DNA of 64,000 bases from Hybos culiciformis (lineage: Eukaryota; Arthropoda; Insecta; Diptera; Hybotidae), in contig OZ023273.1 in assembly GCA_964007475.1 (NCBI GenBank), positions 134,389,308 through 134,453,307 on the forward strand, given 5' to 3'. The position numbers and the translations under genes are program-made. Of this stretch, positions 1-11,564 are shown piece after piece (the stretch's first letter is position 1; every line of letters starts with the position of its first letter). Under the pieces are notes generated by a model. It was given only the letters and a program-made list of their open reading frames with translations, made no database searches and was not told the DNA's origin.

Positions 1-1579
1 TGATATCGTATTCAATTATACGCTCAAGCGTTTTAAGAACGAAGGACGATAGGCTGATTGGCCTGTAATCTTTAGCCGTCTCATGTCCACGCCTCCCCGC
101 CTTAGGTATAAAGACAACCTTGACCCTTCTCCACGACTGTGGAATATGACCAAGTACAAGGCTGCTTCTAAACAAAATTTCGAGCCAAGGGGTGACAGTC
201 TCCTTGGCTTCCTGCAACATTTTTGGGAAGATACCATCAATTCCCGCTGATTTATATGGAGCGAAGCCATCTATTGCCCAGGCAATTTTTTCTCTTGTGA
301 TTAGAGATCGGACGTCTTCCATTTGATTAATTACACTCCGTTGGCCATCAACAGTTGCACATTCGTCAACACTTTCTTCGCACTTCGGAAAGTGAGTGTC
401 CATTAATACTTCCAAGGTTTCCGCTGAGGATTCCGTCCACGTACTGTCCCCTGTTCTTAGGAATGATGGACTGGAATGCTCTTTTGATAAGACTTTGCTC
501 AGTCTCGCTGATTCGCTAATGCTATCGATAGATTCGCAATACTCCCACCAACTTCTCTTTTTGGCAGCTCTAATTGCGCTTTTGTACTCTCGGAGGCTGT
601 CCTTATAGAGTTCAAATGATCCCTGCCGCTGGCAGATATTATAAGAATCTCTAGAGGCCTTCCTCAGGATCGTAAGATCACTATTCCACCACACTGGAAG
701 AGTTTTCTTGCTGCGCTTGATCGGACAAGCTACCTTAAAGGCTACCTCCATAGCCTTCGTGAACTTCTCCGTTACAACATCCAATTCTTGTTCTGTCTCT
801 ATGCCAGAAATGTCTATAATTGGCATCTTCTGACGTAACACTCTTTTGAATTTGTTCCAATCCGTACGCTTCGGATTTCGATAGGGTTTCGGAGTCTCTA
901 CTCCGAAGCTGATGTTGAAGAGTATCCAACTATGATCCGAAAAGGATAATTTGTCGGACACTCTCCAACTATCGACCCTAAAAGATTCTGTGTTACCCTT
1001 ACACGTTATGTCAATAACGTCCTCCCAGCCAGAAAACCTTTCTGAGCTAGGAAATTTAAAAGTTGGGGTATTGCCCCTATTACATACTATTAGGCTATTA
1101 TCTAAAATAAAATCAAAAAGTGACTCACCTCTTTCATTTATTTCTGAGCTGCCCCATAGGGTGTGCCGAGCATTAGCGTCACCACCAATCAGCAGCTTTC
1201 CTCCGCTTACTTTGACCAATTTCTCCACTCCTGGTGGTGGAATTGGACCCTCTTGAGCCATGTAAACAGATGCTACATATAGTTCGCTCCCATCACTATG
1301 CTCCAGCTTAACTACTGTGGCATCTCCACAGCTGAAATTGGAACAAAGAAATGCATTTATGTGTTTTTTAATGAGTACGCAGGTTCTTTGCTTACCATTT
1401 TCCGCATGTGCAACCTTGTAAAACAAGTTGTAGTTGCCGCTACTCAAGCCTCTAACCTTAGAGGCGTTGACCCATGGCTCTTGTATTAAGGCGATGTCAA
1501 GGTCCTCCTCAGCTAGGAGGACCAACAGGTTATCCGAGGCATTCTTCGAATGCTTCAGGTTAATCTGCACCACCTTCAT
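1..1579 (-). CDS. LINE ORF2 protein (endonuclease / reverse transcriptase), 3' partial
   Basis: This is the ORF2 polyprotein that would nick the target and reverse transcribe the element RNA. It starts at the ATG at 1579 (MKVVQINLKHSKNAS) and reads without a stop to base 1, about 526 codons. Endonuclease motifs are visible in order: ALIQEPWVNASKVRG near the N terminus, then LLIGGDANARHTLWGSS, and later SDKLSFSDHSWILF, which fits the SDH catalytic motif. A linker follows, then the start of the RT domain: FAPYKSAGIDGIFPKMLQ, IPQSWRRVKVVFIPKAG and KDYRPISLSSFVLKTLERII. The catalytic YxDD box would lie beyond the window. The start overlaps the ORF1 stop by 20 bases, which suggests reinitiation or frameshift-type coupling. 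The absence of stops makes it a potentially active copy. Confidence 0.93.
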   Translation of the reverse strand, partial: MKVVQINLKHSKNASDNLLVLLAEEDLDIALIQEPWVNASKVRGLSSGNYNLFYKVAHAENGKQRTCVLIKKHINAFLCSNFSCGDATVVKLEHSDGSELYVASVYMAQEGPIPPPGVEKLVKVSGGKLLIGGDANARHTLWGSSEINERGESLFDFILDNSLIVCNRGNTPTFKFPSSERFSGWEDVIDITCKGNTESFRVDSWRVSDKLSFSDHSWILFNISFGVETPKPYRNPKRTDWNKFKRVLRQKMPIIDISGIETEQELDVVTEKFTKAMEVAFKVACPIKRSKKTLPVWWNSDLTILRKASRDSYNICQRQGSFELYKDSLREYKSAIRAAKKRSWWEYCESIDSISESARLSKVLSKEHSSPSFLRTGDSTWTESSAETLEVLMDTHFPKCEESVDECATVDGQRSVINQMEDVRSLITREKIAWAIDGFAPYKSAGIDGIFPKMLQEAKETVTPWLEILFRSSLVLGHIPQSWRRVKVVFIPKAGRRGHETAKDYRPISLSSFVLKTLERIIEYDI

Positions 1580-2783
1580 TTTTTTGGTCCTTAGTCCCTT
1601 CTTTCACAGTGTTCTCTGCACCTGGTTCCACACCAAGGCTCAACTCTTCGATGAGGTCGCTAGCGACGTCCAAAGCGTCCACTTCAGGGCTTCCTGCTTG
1701 GAACACCTTCAGCTTGGCATAGCGTATACCCCATCTCAGCTTAAATTCCTGCTTCTCAAGAGGCTTTAGGCTTTCCTCATTGATTAGCAGCAGGAACGAC
1801 ATACTGCTTTTGGCTGCCTCCTTCGGACATTCCTCCTGCTGGAGGACGGCCCAGTTCCCCATTGGGATTCCTGGATTCTGCAGCCGCAAGCACGTTAAAA
1901 GTTTGACCCCATCTATGGTCATCTTCGGTAGCCAAATGCGTGCCTTTGGTCTTCTCGGGATCTCCCTAGCGGGGATAAGACCAATCGATGATCCATCCCA
2001 AGCATTGCTAATCTTAGCAACGCTGGCGCTAAGAAAGTCCTTCGAAAAAAGGTCCTCGCATTTGATTACTCGGAAGCCTCTGATGACTTCCGACGAATCA
2101 AACCAGGGAAGGGGCCCTCCTTGGTTGCTCATGAGATAGTCCATTACCATCTCAGACAATCTTGTTTCGAGTTTCGCCCACAATTCAGCAGTTACCCGCC
2201 GATTGCTAGCTCGCTCGTCGACCACAGCCAACCTGAGGTGGTCTTTCACCACTTCGTTCAGGGGTCTAGGCTGTGGCCCAATTTTAATCGCCTCTGTCTT
2301 TGCGATCTTAGCGATCTTAGGTTTCTTCTCCATAGAAGACTCGCCCTGAGATCGCTCTCTTTTCAAGCATTGCTGCTTTTCCTCGAAATTCCGAACGATC
2401 TCAGAGTACCTTAGTCGATCCTCTTCATCTTTTTCGTGAAAGAGTCCCTGGGCTTCATTCTTGGCAATCTTGTCAAGAATGAATTTAGCCTTTGCATATC
2501 CTCTTTTTAAGGATACACCAGGACTTTTCACCGCTCTTTTCTTTTTTGTCGGGTCGGGAGCTGCCTTGGTGCTGCAGCTCGGGCCTACCCCTTTTGTAGT
2601 GACAATTGTTGAGCTAGTGCTTTGCTTAGAACTTTGCCCAACAACTACCACTGAATCTAAAGATTTGAGGGGAGTACTTTGCTTAGTACTGTCCCCCAAT
2701 GTTGCTTCCTGACTGGAGGCAAGAAGTTCATCTTCCGAAGAAGAATGAACTGAAGTTTTTTTTATTTTTTGTTTGTGTTCCAT
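1560..2783 (-). CDS. LINE ORF1 protein, DUF4780-like, complete
   Basis: This is the ORF1 (gag-like) protein of the LINE, about 407 residues, expected to bind the element RNA. I start it at the ATG at 2783 (MEHKQKIKKT...); an in-frame GTG lies 12 bases upstream. The first about 100 residues are Ser/Thr/Lys-rich and low in complexity, then comes a charged, probably helical stretch (KDEEDRLRYSEIVRNFEEK). From about residue 175 a globular C-terminal part begins (GPQPRPLNEVVKDHLRLAVV), containing RRPKARIWLPK and ending in KLRWGIRYAKLKVF. This resembles the DUF4780 region I know from insect retroelement-linked proteins. No CCHC zinc knuckle is visible. Its end overlaps the ORF2 start by 20 bases in another frame. 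The DUF4780 call is from memory of the family and should be tested with a profile search. Confidence 0.88.
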   Translation of the reverse strand: MEHKQKIKKTSVHSSSEDELLASSQEATLGDSTKQSTPLKSLDSVVVVGQSSKQSTSSTIVTTKGVGPSCSTKAAPDPTKKKRAVKSPGVSLKRGYAKAKFILDKIAKNEAQGLFHEKDEEDRLRYSEIVRNFEEKQQCLKRERSQGESSMEKKPKIAKIAKTEAIKIGPQPRPLNEVVKDHLRLAVVDERASNRRVTAELWAKLETRLSEMVMDYLMSNQGGPLPWFDSSEVIRGFRVIKCEDLFSKDFLSASVAKISNAWDGSSIGLIPAREIPRRPKARIWLPKMTIDGVKLLTCLRLQNPGIPMGNWAVLQQEECPKEAAKSSMSFLLLINEESLKPLEKQEFKLRWGIRYAKLKVFQAGSPEVDALDVASDLIEELSLGVEPGAENTVKEGTKDQKNEGGAD

Positions 2784-3069
2784 TCTTGGTCCCACGAGTG
2801 TGTCCGGAAAGAAAGGTCCATCCTGGCAGAGCCGACTTACCAGGATAAGGCACTGAATACAACCGATCTTGCCTGGGCATCGGAGGAAGCTCGTTAGTAT
2901 TTAAATATTACTTTGATTGATCATTTTTATTAAAAAAAAAACATTCATTTATTATGTTCTTCTTAACAACAATATAAAAATATGTTTCGTAAAAAAAAAA
3001 CATAAATCCTTATTTTATATGGATACTTTTAAAAAATAAAATACTCTTTTTTTATATATATTATTACAG

Positions 3070-6000
3070 ATATAATGAACCACAACGTTTGGAAATGAAA
3101 AATGTTACAAAATCTAATGAACATCCTAAAGAAGCTGCATCAACTGCTAAATCAAGTCCATTAATGAACTTTTTATCTAGTATGAAATCCGGTACAAAAG
3201 TTTTTCAACATTTCCTATCAAAAAGTAATTTAACCCAAGTCATGGATGAAGGTCATTATACAATTTTAATACCATCAGATAATGCTTTCCAACGATGGCA
3301 TCCAATTGATTGGGGTTTCTATCCATTTAGTGTTCAAGACTTTACAGAAAATGTGTTGCGCAATCATTTTTTACAATCTCAATCACCATTAAGAATGGCA
3401 GATGTGAAAAATTCTAATAAAATAATATTAAAAACTTTGGGTGGTGAACAAGTGGTTTTTAGAAATAATCGTAAGTATATATGCGAATTAAATTTGTATA
3501 TTTATTCCATGTAAAAAAGTTAAAAGTAAACTTCTTTATTTAGGATTGAAAGGCATTTAATCTTTTTTCTATATATTGACCATAAAATTTAGAATTATTT
3601 ACTAGTATTTAAGACTTTTTTAGTATTTTTTATACATAAAATTAAGTTGAAAATTTCCCAAAATTTTCTATTACTTGGAAAAAATAAAACAATAGGATAA
3701 TTTACTATTTAGGCCACAATTTTGTAGGTCCTTAATGCATGCATCATTTTTCTAAGGGTTTGATGTATTCTATAAACTGGAAGATTTAATTTTTTACAAG
3801 AGAGCTTTAACTTATATAGATAAAATTAATATTGCGAATTTAATATTAATTCCTAGATACATAGTAAAATATTTTAAGTACATTTATAGATGTACAATTT
3901 TAACAGTTTCATCTTCTGAAAATCTATTCCGTAAACTCATTGAAATAATACAAATTTTGAAATATACACTTTCCTTTAAAATTGATATATGATACTAACT
4001 ATATATGTAGATATACAATATTTTTGTATTATCTATGTTATTTTAATGATTAAAGTTTTCTAAACTTTGTGGTATTTAAAGTAATGTAATTTTGAAAATG
4101 TTTTTCTTTAAGCAACTCCAACTGTAAATAATGTTACAATATTAAGTGATTACACTTTGGCAAATGGTAATCAAGTTTTCATTATATCGGAAGTATTATT
4201 TGTATCTGAAGCAGTTGTTTCCAAATTACATCAAGTAAGTTTAAAAACAATTTTTCTAAATATCTTACATTAAATGTACAAAAAACTTTTACGGAAAATT
4301 AATTTTTAGTAATCCTTTTCGTGGACAACATTACTTATGCATATAAAATCATTTTCACCGCTCAAATAAAGATTTTGAAATAAAAATTTACTTAATAATT
4401 ACTTCCAGATTTCTACTTATCTGGGTATCTACTAACTTATAAAAAAAAAATTCTTAAGGCTTATAATCCTGAAACAAATTTTAAAAATTTAAATTGGTCT
4501 CACATATATGGAAGTTGTTAAAATCAGTTAATAATATAACTTCTAAGACTAAGATCAGATAACTGGAAATTTATAAAAATTAAAAATCTCATAAAATATT
4601 ACAAACTAATACTTGACAACTCACAAAAAAAAATAAACTTTCATAGTTCTATAATAAAAAAATTAAAATTGTCTCAAAAATCGTCAATAACAAGATGATA
4701 TATTAATTCTGATGACTGATGAGTTCTAAGCTTTACATTATAGGACTTAATTAAAAAAAATTAATTGATTTTCATAAGTTTCTTTTGTGAAATATAAAAT
4801 AATTGCTTTCTGAATTCATTGCTTTCTATACTAATAATAAAAAAACATTGATTCTGAAAGCTTACAATCTCGACAAATATCTTCCAATTTTTAAAATTGA
4901 TTACTCTTATATAATAGTAAGGAAAATTTTGAATATGATTATGTGAATATGAATTTATGAAGACAATTTTAATATGCAAATCGTACTAGAAACAAGTGTA
5001 ATTAAGAGATTTATAAATAAAAATATAAAATAAATATAATTATAAAATATTAACATATAAATAAAATACCAATTATAAATTTCTATCTAAATTTTTATCT
5101 AGAATTCGTAATAATATACTTATATTCAAGTAAATTACAATTGTTTTTTCTATTATTCTTAGATGTTTTAGCAGAAGATAAAGATAATTTTGATAGATAA
5201 AATTATATATTAAAATCTTTGCAAATGAATTCTCTATCTTTTGATTTATAATTGAATTAGAGAAAATAATATAATCTTCGTAAGCATATACAATAAATAA
5301 CTTACGTGATATGTTATTAGGTATACAAAAAAAAAATTTTCAAGATATTAATTAAGAAAAGCATATATATGTATAATTTCCAACGTTATTGTAAAAATAA
5401 ACTTTAAAATTTTATAATATTTTATTAAATTAATAATTTTAATTTTATTTAATTTAATAGATGCATAAAGATAAAGAAACACCACCATTATTAGCATTTC
5501 CATGGTTTGGAGCACAATTTTTATCACATTCCTTTTTAGCTCTTGAACGTGATCCAAGGTTTACTCAAATTACAAGGTAAAAACTATTACACCGATAATC
5601 GATAACATATTTGTACCTTAATGTACATAAATTTTAGTGGTGGATTTATGATCAAAATCTAATATTAATATAAAGCTAGGGAATTTGAAATTTTTTGTTG
5701 CCATTTTTGCGAATGATTTCTCTTTTGTATTTTTATCAAATAAACTTGTTCAATTTTCATATTCGTAGTTAATTGAAAAGCTTTACTTTACTAGATAGAT
5801 TGATTTTGATACAGTTTTCCACGCTAAGTAAATAGATAGTTGTCCGTGAAAGTTTTTACTATTAACAGAATTGCGTTATATCGAGAGATGCTGATGGAAT
5901 ATAAATAAGTATTGTACAATTATATGAAAGTGGAATCAAAAGTTTACTAATCTATTCGAAGAATTTTTTATACATAAAGCTAAATTAATAATAGGTATAT

Positions 6001-6862
6001 AATAAATAATATGTATTTTTTATTAGATACTTGAATAACGCTGAAATCGCACCATATGTATCTGGAGCAAATTTCACATTTTTTGTACCAGAAGATGAGG
6101 CATTTGAAAGGATTGGTTTTGATTTAATTCCAGATGATATTTTGGTATGAAAACATATTCTTATTTTCTTCTTAATAACCAATTCGAGGAAAAACTATTT
6201 CAAATAATTGCTTAATTAATAACTAATTCAGAGATTTTTTTAATAATTAATTCAGATATTGTGTTTAATTTTAAGCTTTTCAAACATAACTTTGAAATAT
6301 CGTCTATTTTATTTTTTTTTTCGGTTAACCCTATATTTTAAATTGAAAATATTTTTAGGCATCACCGAAAGGTGTAAAAATGCTCTTACACCATTTCGTG
6401 AAGGGGCGACTCTACGAGCGTGATTTGATTGATAATGAAGTATTCGAAACTATTGGAGGTGGATCAATTAAAATTCAACGTAAACCTGGCGGTAATTTAA
6501 CCGTGAATATGGCGAAAATAACAGAAAGTGAAATATTTGTGTATAATTTGGGCACAATGTTTTACATTGATGACATTTTATATTCTGATATCCTAAAGGA
6601 AGCAGCTTCAACTTCATCAAAGCATCCCACTCTTACAACTATTGGTAACTATGAGGCATCAGGCGGTGGTGGTTCTCAAAATTTGAAAAAAACTGTTGTT
6701 GGTACACCATCTTTATTTGGAACCGATGTTGAAATAATACCAAATGAATTCATAACTGAAGAAAGTGAAATTGGAGAATTTTCTCACGAAGACGATGATG
6801 ATAATGATGAAGTCATAACACCAAAAGCATTACCAGTAAGATTTGAACCACCGCCAAAATAA
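3070..6862 (+). CDS. mfas: Midline-fasciclin-like FAS1-domain protein, last five coding exons (5' partial)
   Basis: This is an extracellular cell-adhesion protein of the fasciclin-1/TGFBI family. Exons are 3070-3470, 4113-4234, 5461-5576, 6027-6144 and 6359-6862; all joins keep frame with GT/AG borders. They give 419 residues plus a stop. Two FAS1 domains are visible. The first has FQHFLSKSNLTQVMDEGHYT and TILIPSDNAFQRW and ends near SEVLFVSEAVVSKLHQ. The second runs from RFTQITRYLNNAEIAPYV through TFFVPEDEAFERIGFDL and MLLHHFVKGRLYERDLIDNE to MFYIDDILYSD. The tail is acidic (HEDDDDNDE) and ends FEPPPK with no hydrophobic GPI signal, which favours midline fasciclin over Fas1. The first exon starts in mid-codon, so earlier exons lie upstream, beyond the LINE and the window. 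The 4235-5460 intron holds only AT-rich DNA. The FAS1 call is firm; the orthology is likely. Confidence 0.87.
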
Positions 6863-6964
6863 TTTTTTAGTTTATAAATATAAAAATGAACATGCATGAA
6901 TGTTAGTTTCGAGCCATTTAAAACAATCCAGTTAAATATATTTTAAGCATAAGATAATTTCTAT

Positions 6965-6970
6965 AATAAA
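6965..6970 (+). terminator. Candidate polyadenylation signal of the FAS1 gene
   Basis: AATAAA lies about 100 bases after the stop codon of the FAS1 gene. In DNA this AT-rich the hexamer also occurs by chance (another lies near 7033), so only its position supports it. Confidence 0.4.
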
Positions 6971-9900
6971 ATCTTAATACACAGTGTAATTTCAGCACAA
7001 ATGCAATATAGAAATATATTAATATTTCAACAATAAATAATATTGTAATTATTGTAAAACCAAATCTGAACAAAAAGTAAAGTAACAAACTTCAATAAAC
7101 TAATTAGAAAAACATATTTTAAACTGAAAATAATATTCTAATGTTAAGAATTTAAGATCTTTACAACTTATTTTCTTTTTATGAACGATCTTCGTGAGAC
7201 TTGTGAAATTGGCATTCATTTTTAGACTGGATATGCTTTTTTATTAATCAAAATACATAATTTAAAAAGCTTAAAAATATAGAAAAAAAATATTTCAAAT
7301 ACTATAGATGTGTAGTAAGTTTAATATAATACCAAGATAAGACCATAAAAACAAAACAAAAAATATGATGTAAAAATTTATTTTAAAATCACAATATTCT
7401 AATAAAAATTGTGATTAGGAAAAGGCATTATACAAATTAATGAAATTTTTATTAAAACATTAAAAAATTGTTTATTTTTGTTTTGGATCAATCAAGGATA
7501 CAATATATAATTATTTTTAGGCCCGGATATATTTCGAAAGAAATAGAATATTTAATTTTTTAAGAATCATTTGTTTCGCAATATGCTAAAATATTTTGAA
7601 ATGTTAAGTTTTATACCATACTTCAATAATATTTTAATATCAATAAAATCTTTTTAGTTCATAAAACATATCATCGTAAAAATTTGAATCTATTCTGTCA
7701 AATATTTCGGCTGAAAATATTTTTTGTTAAATAATTAATTGTTTAAATGAAAATAATTGAAAATAGTAAAATATTTATATTTTAACAATTAAGTTGGGTT
7801 GAAAAAATTTATATCTTACTATTTATTTTAAAACTTATGTAAATTAAAAAAAATAAAAAAAATACACTAAAAAATTTTAAATTTATCAACTTTTTTTTTT
7901 TTTTTATTTAGATTGAAATTGAAATCTACAAAAACCATTTTTTAAATAATTTTGTGATTTTTTTTGTAATTTAATCGTTTTTTTATCTAAAATTTTAATT
8001 TATATTAGTTTAAGAAATCAGGTTAAGTAAATAAAAGTAAAATGTAGACAATATACATAGTCGCTCAATTTAGCGATTTCAAGATTATACATATATAATT
8101 GTCTAAAGCGTAAAAGATATCAATAATTAAGTAATTCATATAATAGCAATCAAAATACATATGCTTATAAAAATTGTTTAAAATTACAGATATTAATTTT
8201 TATAATAGTTAGCATCTAACAATATTTTAGTACAATAAATTAAAATAAAAGTTATTTAAATAATAAAAAAAATTTCAACTAACGAGACTTTTAAATTAAA
8301 ATTACTTTTTTTTAAATGTATGTAGTATTGGTTGATTATTTTATTAAAAAACCATTTTAGTATTGAAATGAACATTTTCAAATTTTTTATTGCGAAATTG
8401 TTTAGAAATTCAATTTTTAATGTTTTTTATTCGTAAAGATCTTTTGCTTCAACTTACCGAAAGATCCGCTCAACAAGATCATCCAAAAAATTGTTGACAA
8501 AAAAAATTATTTTTGATATTTTAAACATATTTTAAATTAGTCTATGATTCTTTAAACAATAAAAGTTATTATTAGAAGAAATATTTACAAAATATACATA
8601 GTCAAATGTACAGATTTAAAACTTATTCTGGCATTTTACTATAGTTTTAATAACCAAAATTGAAACTTTAATTGTTAAAATTCATTGAACTAGTTGTTTT
8701 CTCAATAAAATTATTAATTAAATTTTAAACATAATAAGCGATTCAAATAATATAAAATATTACCTGTAAAATTATTTTCATTTATATATTTGAAAAATTA
8801 GAAAAATTATTAAATAAACTAAATCACATTTTTCTATCATGACACTATTAAACTAAAAGCTATATATGAATACTTAACTGAATTAGAAATTGAACTGTAG
8901 TTTGAAAAATAAAAATTCTGGAAAATTGAAAATTAAAATAATAAATAAACCAAAAAGAAGGCATCTTATTAATTTTTAGTTGATAAACTGAAGAAAATAA
9001 TTATAAATTTCCATTTATTAAATAAACATTAAACATCATGTTATATCCATCTTCCAAATCTATGATTGAGTTGTAATTTTTGTAGGGAACATAAAATTTC
9101 TTTGATATTGTGGAAAAATAACAATTAAAACAGTAATTATGTAAATGTATACCAAATGAAATTTGATGCAATAAAATATAAATACTATATACATAACTAT
9201 AATATTTACTTCTATATAACTGTTATAATTATAAGATTATTATAATTAAAAAAACAGCATTGAATGCAACAAAATTAAATATTTTATCATTTGATAAAAA
9301 TAAATATATAAGAATGAACAGTACTCTATTATTATATATTAGAGATTTTTTTTAAAAATTAAATTGAAATAAAGATATATAAAAATTATTGAATTTAGTT
9401 CTTGAAAATTTGTTATGATTTTATCTTTTATGAATTTGTTTTTAAGATTAAAAATATATACATATAAAATTAACCTTCTATTATTAAAGAAAAAGTATTA
9501 TATCAACCATAAACGTAAATTAAATATAATTTTTAATGACTTTTTATTATAAATGTGTAATTGTAATATTATATATATATATATTAAAATAAATATTTAA
9601 TACCATAGAAATGATAATATAATTTTAATTTAAATAATAAATCATGAAATCATCAATCCTCAATAATGCTAATAAAAGGAGGTAAAAAAACTTCAAATGA
9701 AATATTATTCTTCATAAATCGCTCTAACCTTTTAATTATTTTATACGTAATTTCATTCAAATAGTTATATTTAACCAGTTTTTTATTTTATTTAATTTCT
9801 TATTATAGGGTCCTATAATAAGAAATTCTATTATTTGAACTATTTATAGAAAAAAACATAGGTAATTTTTTAACTTTTTATATTGAATTTTTTTATAAAA

Positions 9901-10168
9901 AGTAAGATATTTTTTAAAATACTCCGTCAGTAATAACTCCTAAAATAGAATTGGAAATTCCAGTCTTCCATTTTTATAAAAATATAAACATTGAATATAA
10001 AAAACACATTTTTATTGAATTTTAATGCTAAATACAAAAAAATAAAATTATTTTTTTCTTATACATGTAATTAAATTTCTGTTTAAAGTGGGAATCTTCA
10101 CAAAATATACATTGAGCTCAAAATAATGTATCATTATTTAATGGATGCTGCACTCGTTTTTAAATTAC
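6971..10168. other. Intergenic stretch between two convergent genes
   Basis: This is AT-rich non-coding DNA between the 3' ends of the FAS1 gene and ELP4. It has many A/T homopolymers and a short (AT)n run near 9570. I see no conserved-looking frame. The only clear structure is the perfect hairpin at 9794-9827. A TTTATT at 10011-10016 could be the minus-strand poly(A) signal of ELP4. Confidence 0.6.
9794..9827. repeat. Perfect 16-bp inverted repeat with a 2-base spacer
   Basis: AATTTCTTATTATAGG is followed by GT and then its exact reverse complement. The position, about 400 bases downstream of the ELP4 stop, could suit a transcript-end structure, but AT-rich palindromes also arise by chance. 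No mobile-element hallmarks are seen. Confidence 0.7.
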
Positions 10169-10234
10169 CTAAAAAAAAAAGTTATACAATACATTCTAAT
10201 AAATATAAAACATATTTTTAACAAAGGGTTTTAC
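10169..10234 (-). other. Possible 66-nt intron in the ELP4 3' UTR
   Basis: Five bases after the ELP4 TAA stop the minus strand reads CAG|GTAAAAC, a plausible donor. Sixty-six bases from the start of that donor is a run of T ending in TTTTTTTTTAG, a strong acceptor. Splicing would not change the protein. It could equally be chance in AT-rich DNA. Confidence 0.35.
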
Positions 10235-10239
10235 CTGTT

Positions 10240-11346
10240 TTAAAAATCTAATAAATTTTTCTGTCCAACTGCTCCACCACCACAGCTCAATGCTGGCACA
10301 ATATCATTATGTGTTTGTTCTGTTGAATCTTGAAGCTCTGGCGGTAAATGTAATTTCTCAATTACAAACTTTTTTCTACGTAATTTAAATGCCAAGTCTG
10401 TGGTTTCTGGACAAAATGATGCTAGAGAGTTTAAGGCACATATCTTTCGAATGTGAAAAATTCCATTATATTCTTTAAACGCTGGATTGGTTTCTTTGTC
10501 TGATCCAACGAATGATTCCAATTCAAATGAATAATCAACGATATTTCGGATCCTCGGTAACAATGTACTATCAAGATTTTTCAATAGATGCATAGGAATT
10601 GTTAAAAAACAAACACTCTGAGTTGTTCTAACAAGTGACTTTAAAACAGTCAAAAATTTTAGGAAATCACTACAGAAATTATCATCATACCACAACGGTG
10701 AGCCCAATGATCCAATGCATATTCGTAGCATTGAATTTCCTGCAGCACTGTCTTTAATTTTGAACTTACTCGATTTTAATAATTCCGATAGTTGGCCTAA
10801 AAACTGACAATATTTATTATTTTTAAACACATTTGAAAGTGGAAACGAAGTTTCCTGCTGTTCACCAAACCAAGTTTGAATATCTGCTTTATTCAAAGTA
10901 GCTTCATCAATTTGTTGTGTTAAATTAAAATGATGACCAATATTTGAAACTGATTGTTCTGAATTTATTTCCGGTAATTCATTATAACGCCAAGCTATCT
11001 TCATGTCATTCATTTCGGATGATAGTTTTTCATTCATATTAATTGGATTTTCTACAGGTCGAGGTAATTTTTTTAATAAATCTTTCGGATTTTCATCTAG
11101 ATTAGCGAAAAAAATTGATTGATCCGAATAAATACCCTCAGCAAGGAAATATTTCATTAGAACTTTTGAATAAGTGACAAATTTATCTTCTTCGATTAAA
11201 AGTAATGAGCCTATTGGAAGACCACCACCTAATAAATGATCCAGTGATGGATTGCCACTCGATGTCATTAGATTACCATTTTGCAAACTAGTTCTGGTGC
11301 CCGGGATTTGTTTCAAAATATCACTTCTTTTTCTAAAACTTGACAT
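10240..11346 (-). CDS. ELP4: Elongator complex protein 4 (ELP4/PAXNEB), complete single exon
   Basis: This subunit forms the Elp4-Elp5-Elp6 hexameric RecA-like ring of Elongator, which supports wobble-uridine (U34) tRNA modification. The uninterrupted frame gives 368 residues. The N-terminal MSSFRKRSDILKQIPGTRTS is followed by GNPSLDHLLGGGLPIGSLLL (residues 31-50), the RecA-like nucleotide-loop position, where the canonical Walker A GKT/S is absent as is usual in the family. Further family landmarks are YSKVLMKYFLAEGI, FFANLDENPKDLLKKLP, MKIAWRYNELPE, LRICIGSLGSPLW and the C-terminal end NLLDF. An intronless ELP4 is unusual compared with vertebrates but has normal length. The gene faces away from PITHD1 and probably shared its upstream region before the foldback element inserted. 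The ATG at 11346 is the natural start. Confidence 0.96.
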   Translation of the reverse strand: MSSFRKRSDILKQIPGTRTSLQNGNLMTSSGNPSLDHLLGGGLPIGSLLLIEEDKFVTYSKVLMKYFLAEGIYSDQSIFFANLDENPKDLLKKLPRPVENPINMNEKLSSEMNDMKIAWRYNELPEINSEQSVSNIGHHFNLTQQIDEATLNKADIQTWFGEQQETSFPLSNVFKNNKYCQFLGQLSELLKSSKFKIKDSAAGNSMLRICIGSLGSPLWYDDNFCSDFLKFLTVLKSLVRTTQSVCFLTIPMHLLKNLDSTLLPRIRNIVDYSFELESFVGSDKETNPAFKEYNGIFHIRKICALNSLASFCPETTDLAFKLRRKKFVIEKLHLPPELQDSTEQTHNDIVPALSCGGGAVGQKNLLDF

Positions 11347-11564
11347 TCTAGAATTGAAAAATTTTTTTAATTTTTAAAAGCAATATTTTAAAAATTAAAA
11401 ATTATTAAATATTAAAGTATTGTGATTCTGTGACTTTTATTTATTTATTTTTATTTTTGTCAATATGATGCAACATTGCCATATTATCACACAACATCAG
11501 GTTGAAGTTTTAGTGCCCGAGATAAGCTCAAAGGAGCAGACGCGAGTATCAAAAATGAAAATTG

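Larger units (their letters stand above)
1..2900 (-). mobile_element. Non-LTR retrotransposon (LINE), 5' part, truncated by the window edge
   Basis: This is a minus-strand LINE with a short 5' leader (about 2784-2900), ORF1 and the first part of ORF2. Base composition is near-balanced and changes sharply to AT-rich host DNA just after about 2895, which I take as the 5' boundary. Both reading frames are free of stops, so the copy looks young. ORF2 has an apurinic-type endonuclease followed by the reverse transcriptase start, the architecture of the jockey/R1/Loa-type LINEs; I cannot choose the clade without the rest of the RT. The 3' end, tail and target-site duplication lie outside the window. 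It sits next to exons of the FAS1 gene, on the opposite strand, and is probably in that gene's intron. Confidence 0.93.

Noticed and set aside
1298..2712. Plus-strand open frames of 60-119 codons
   Set aside because: They are shadows of the LINE ORF1 and ORF2 on the minus strand.
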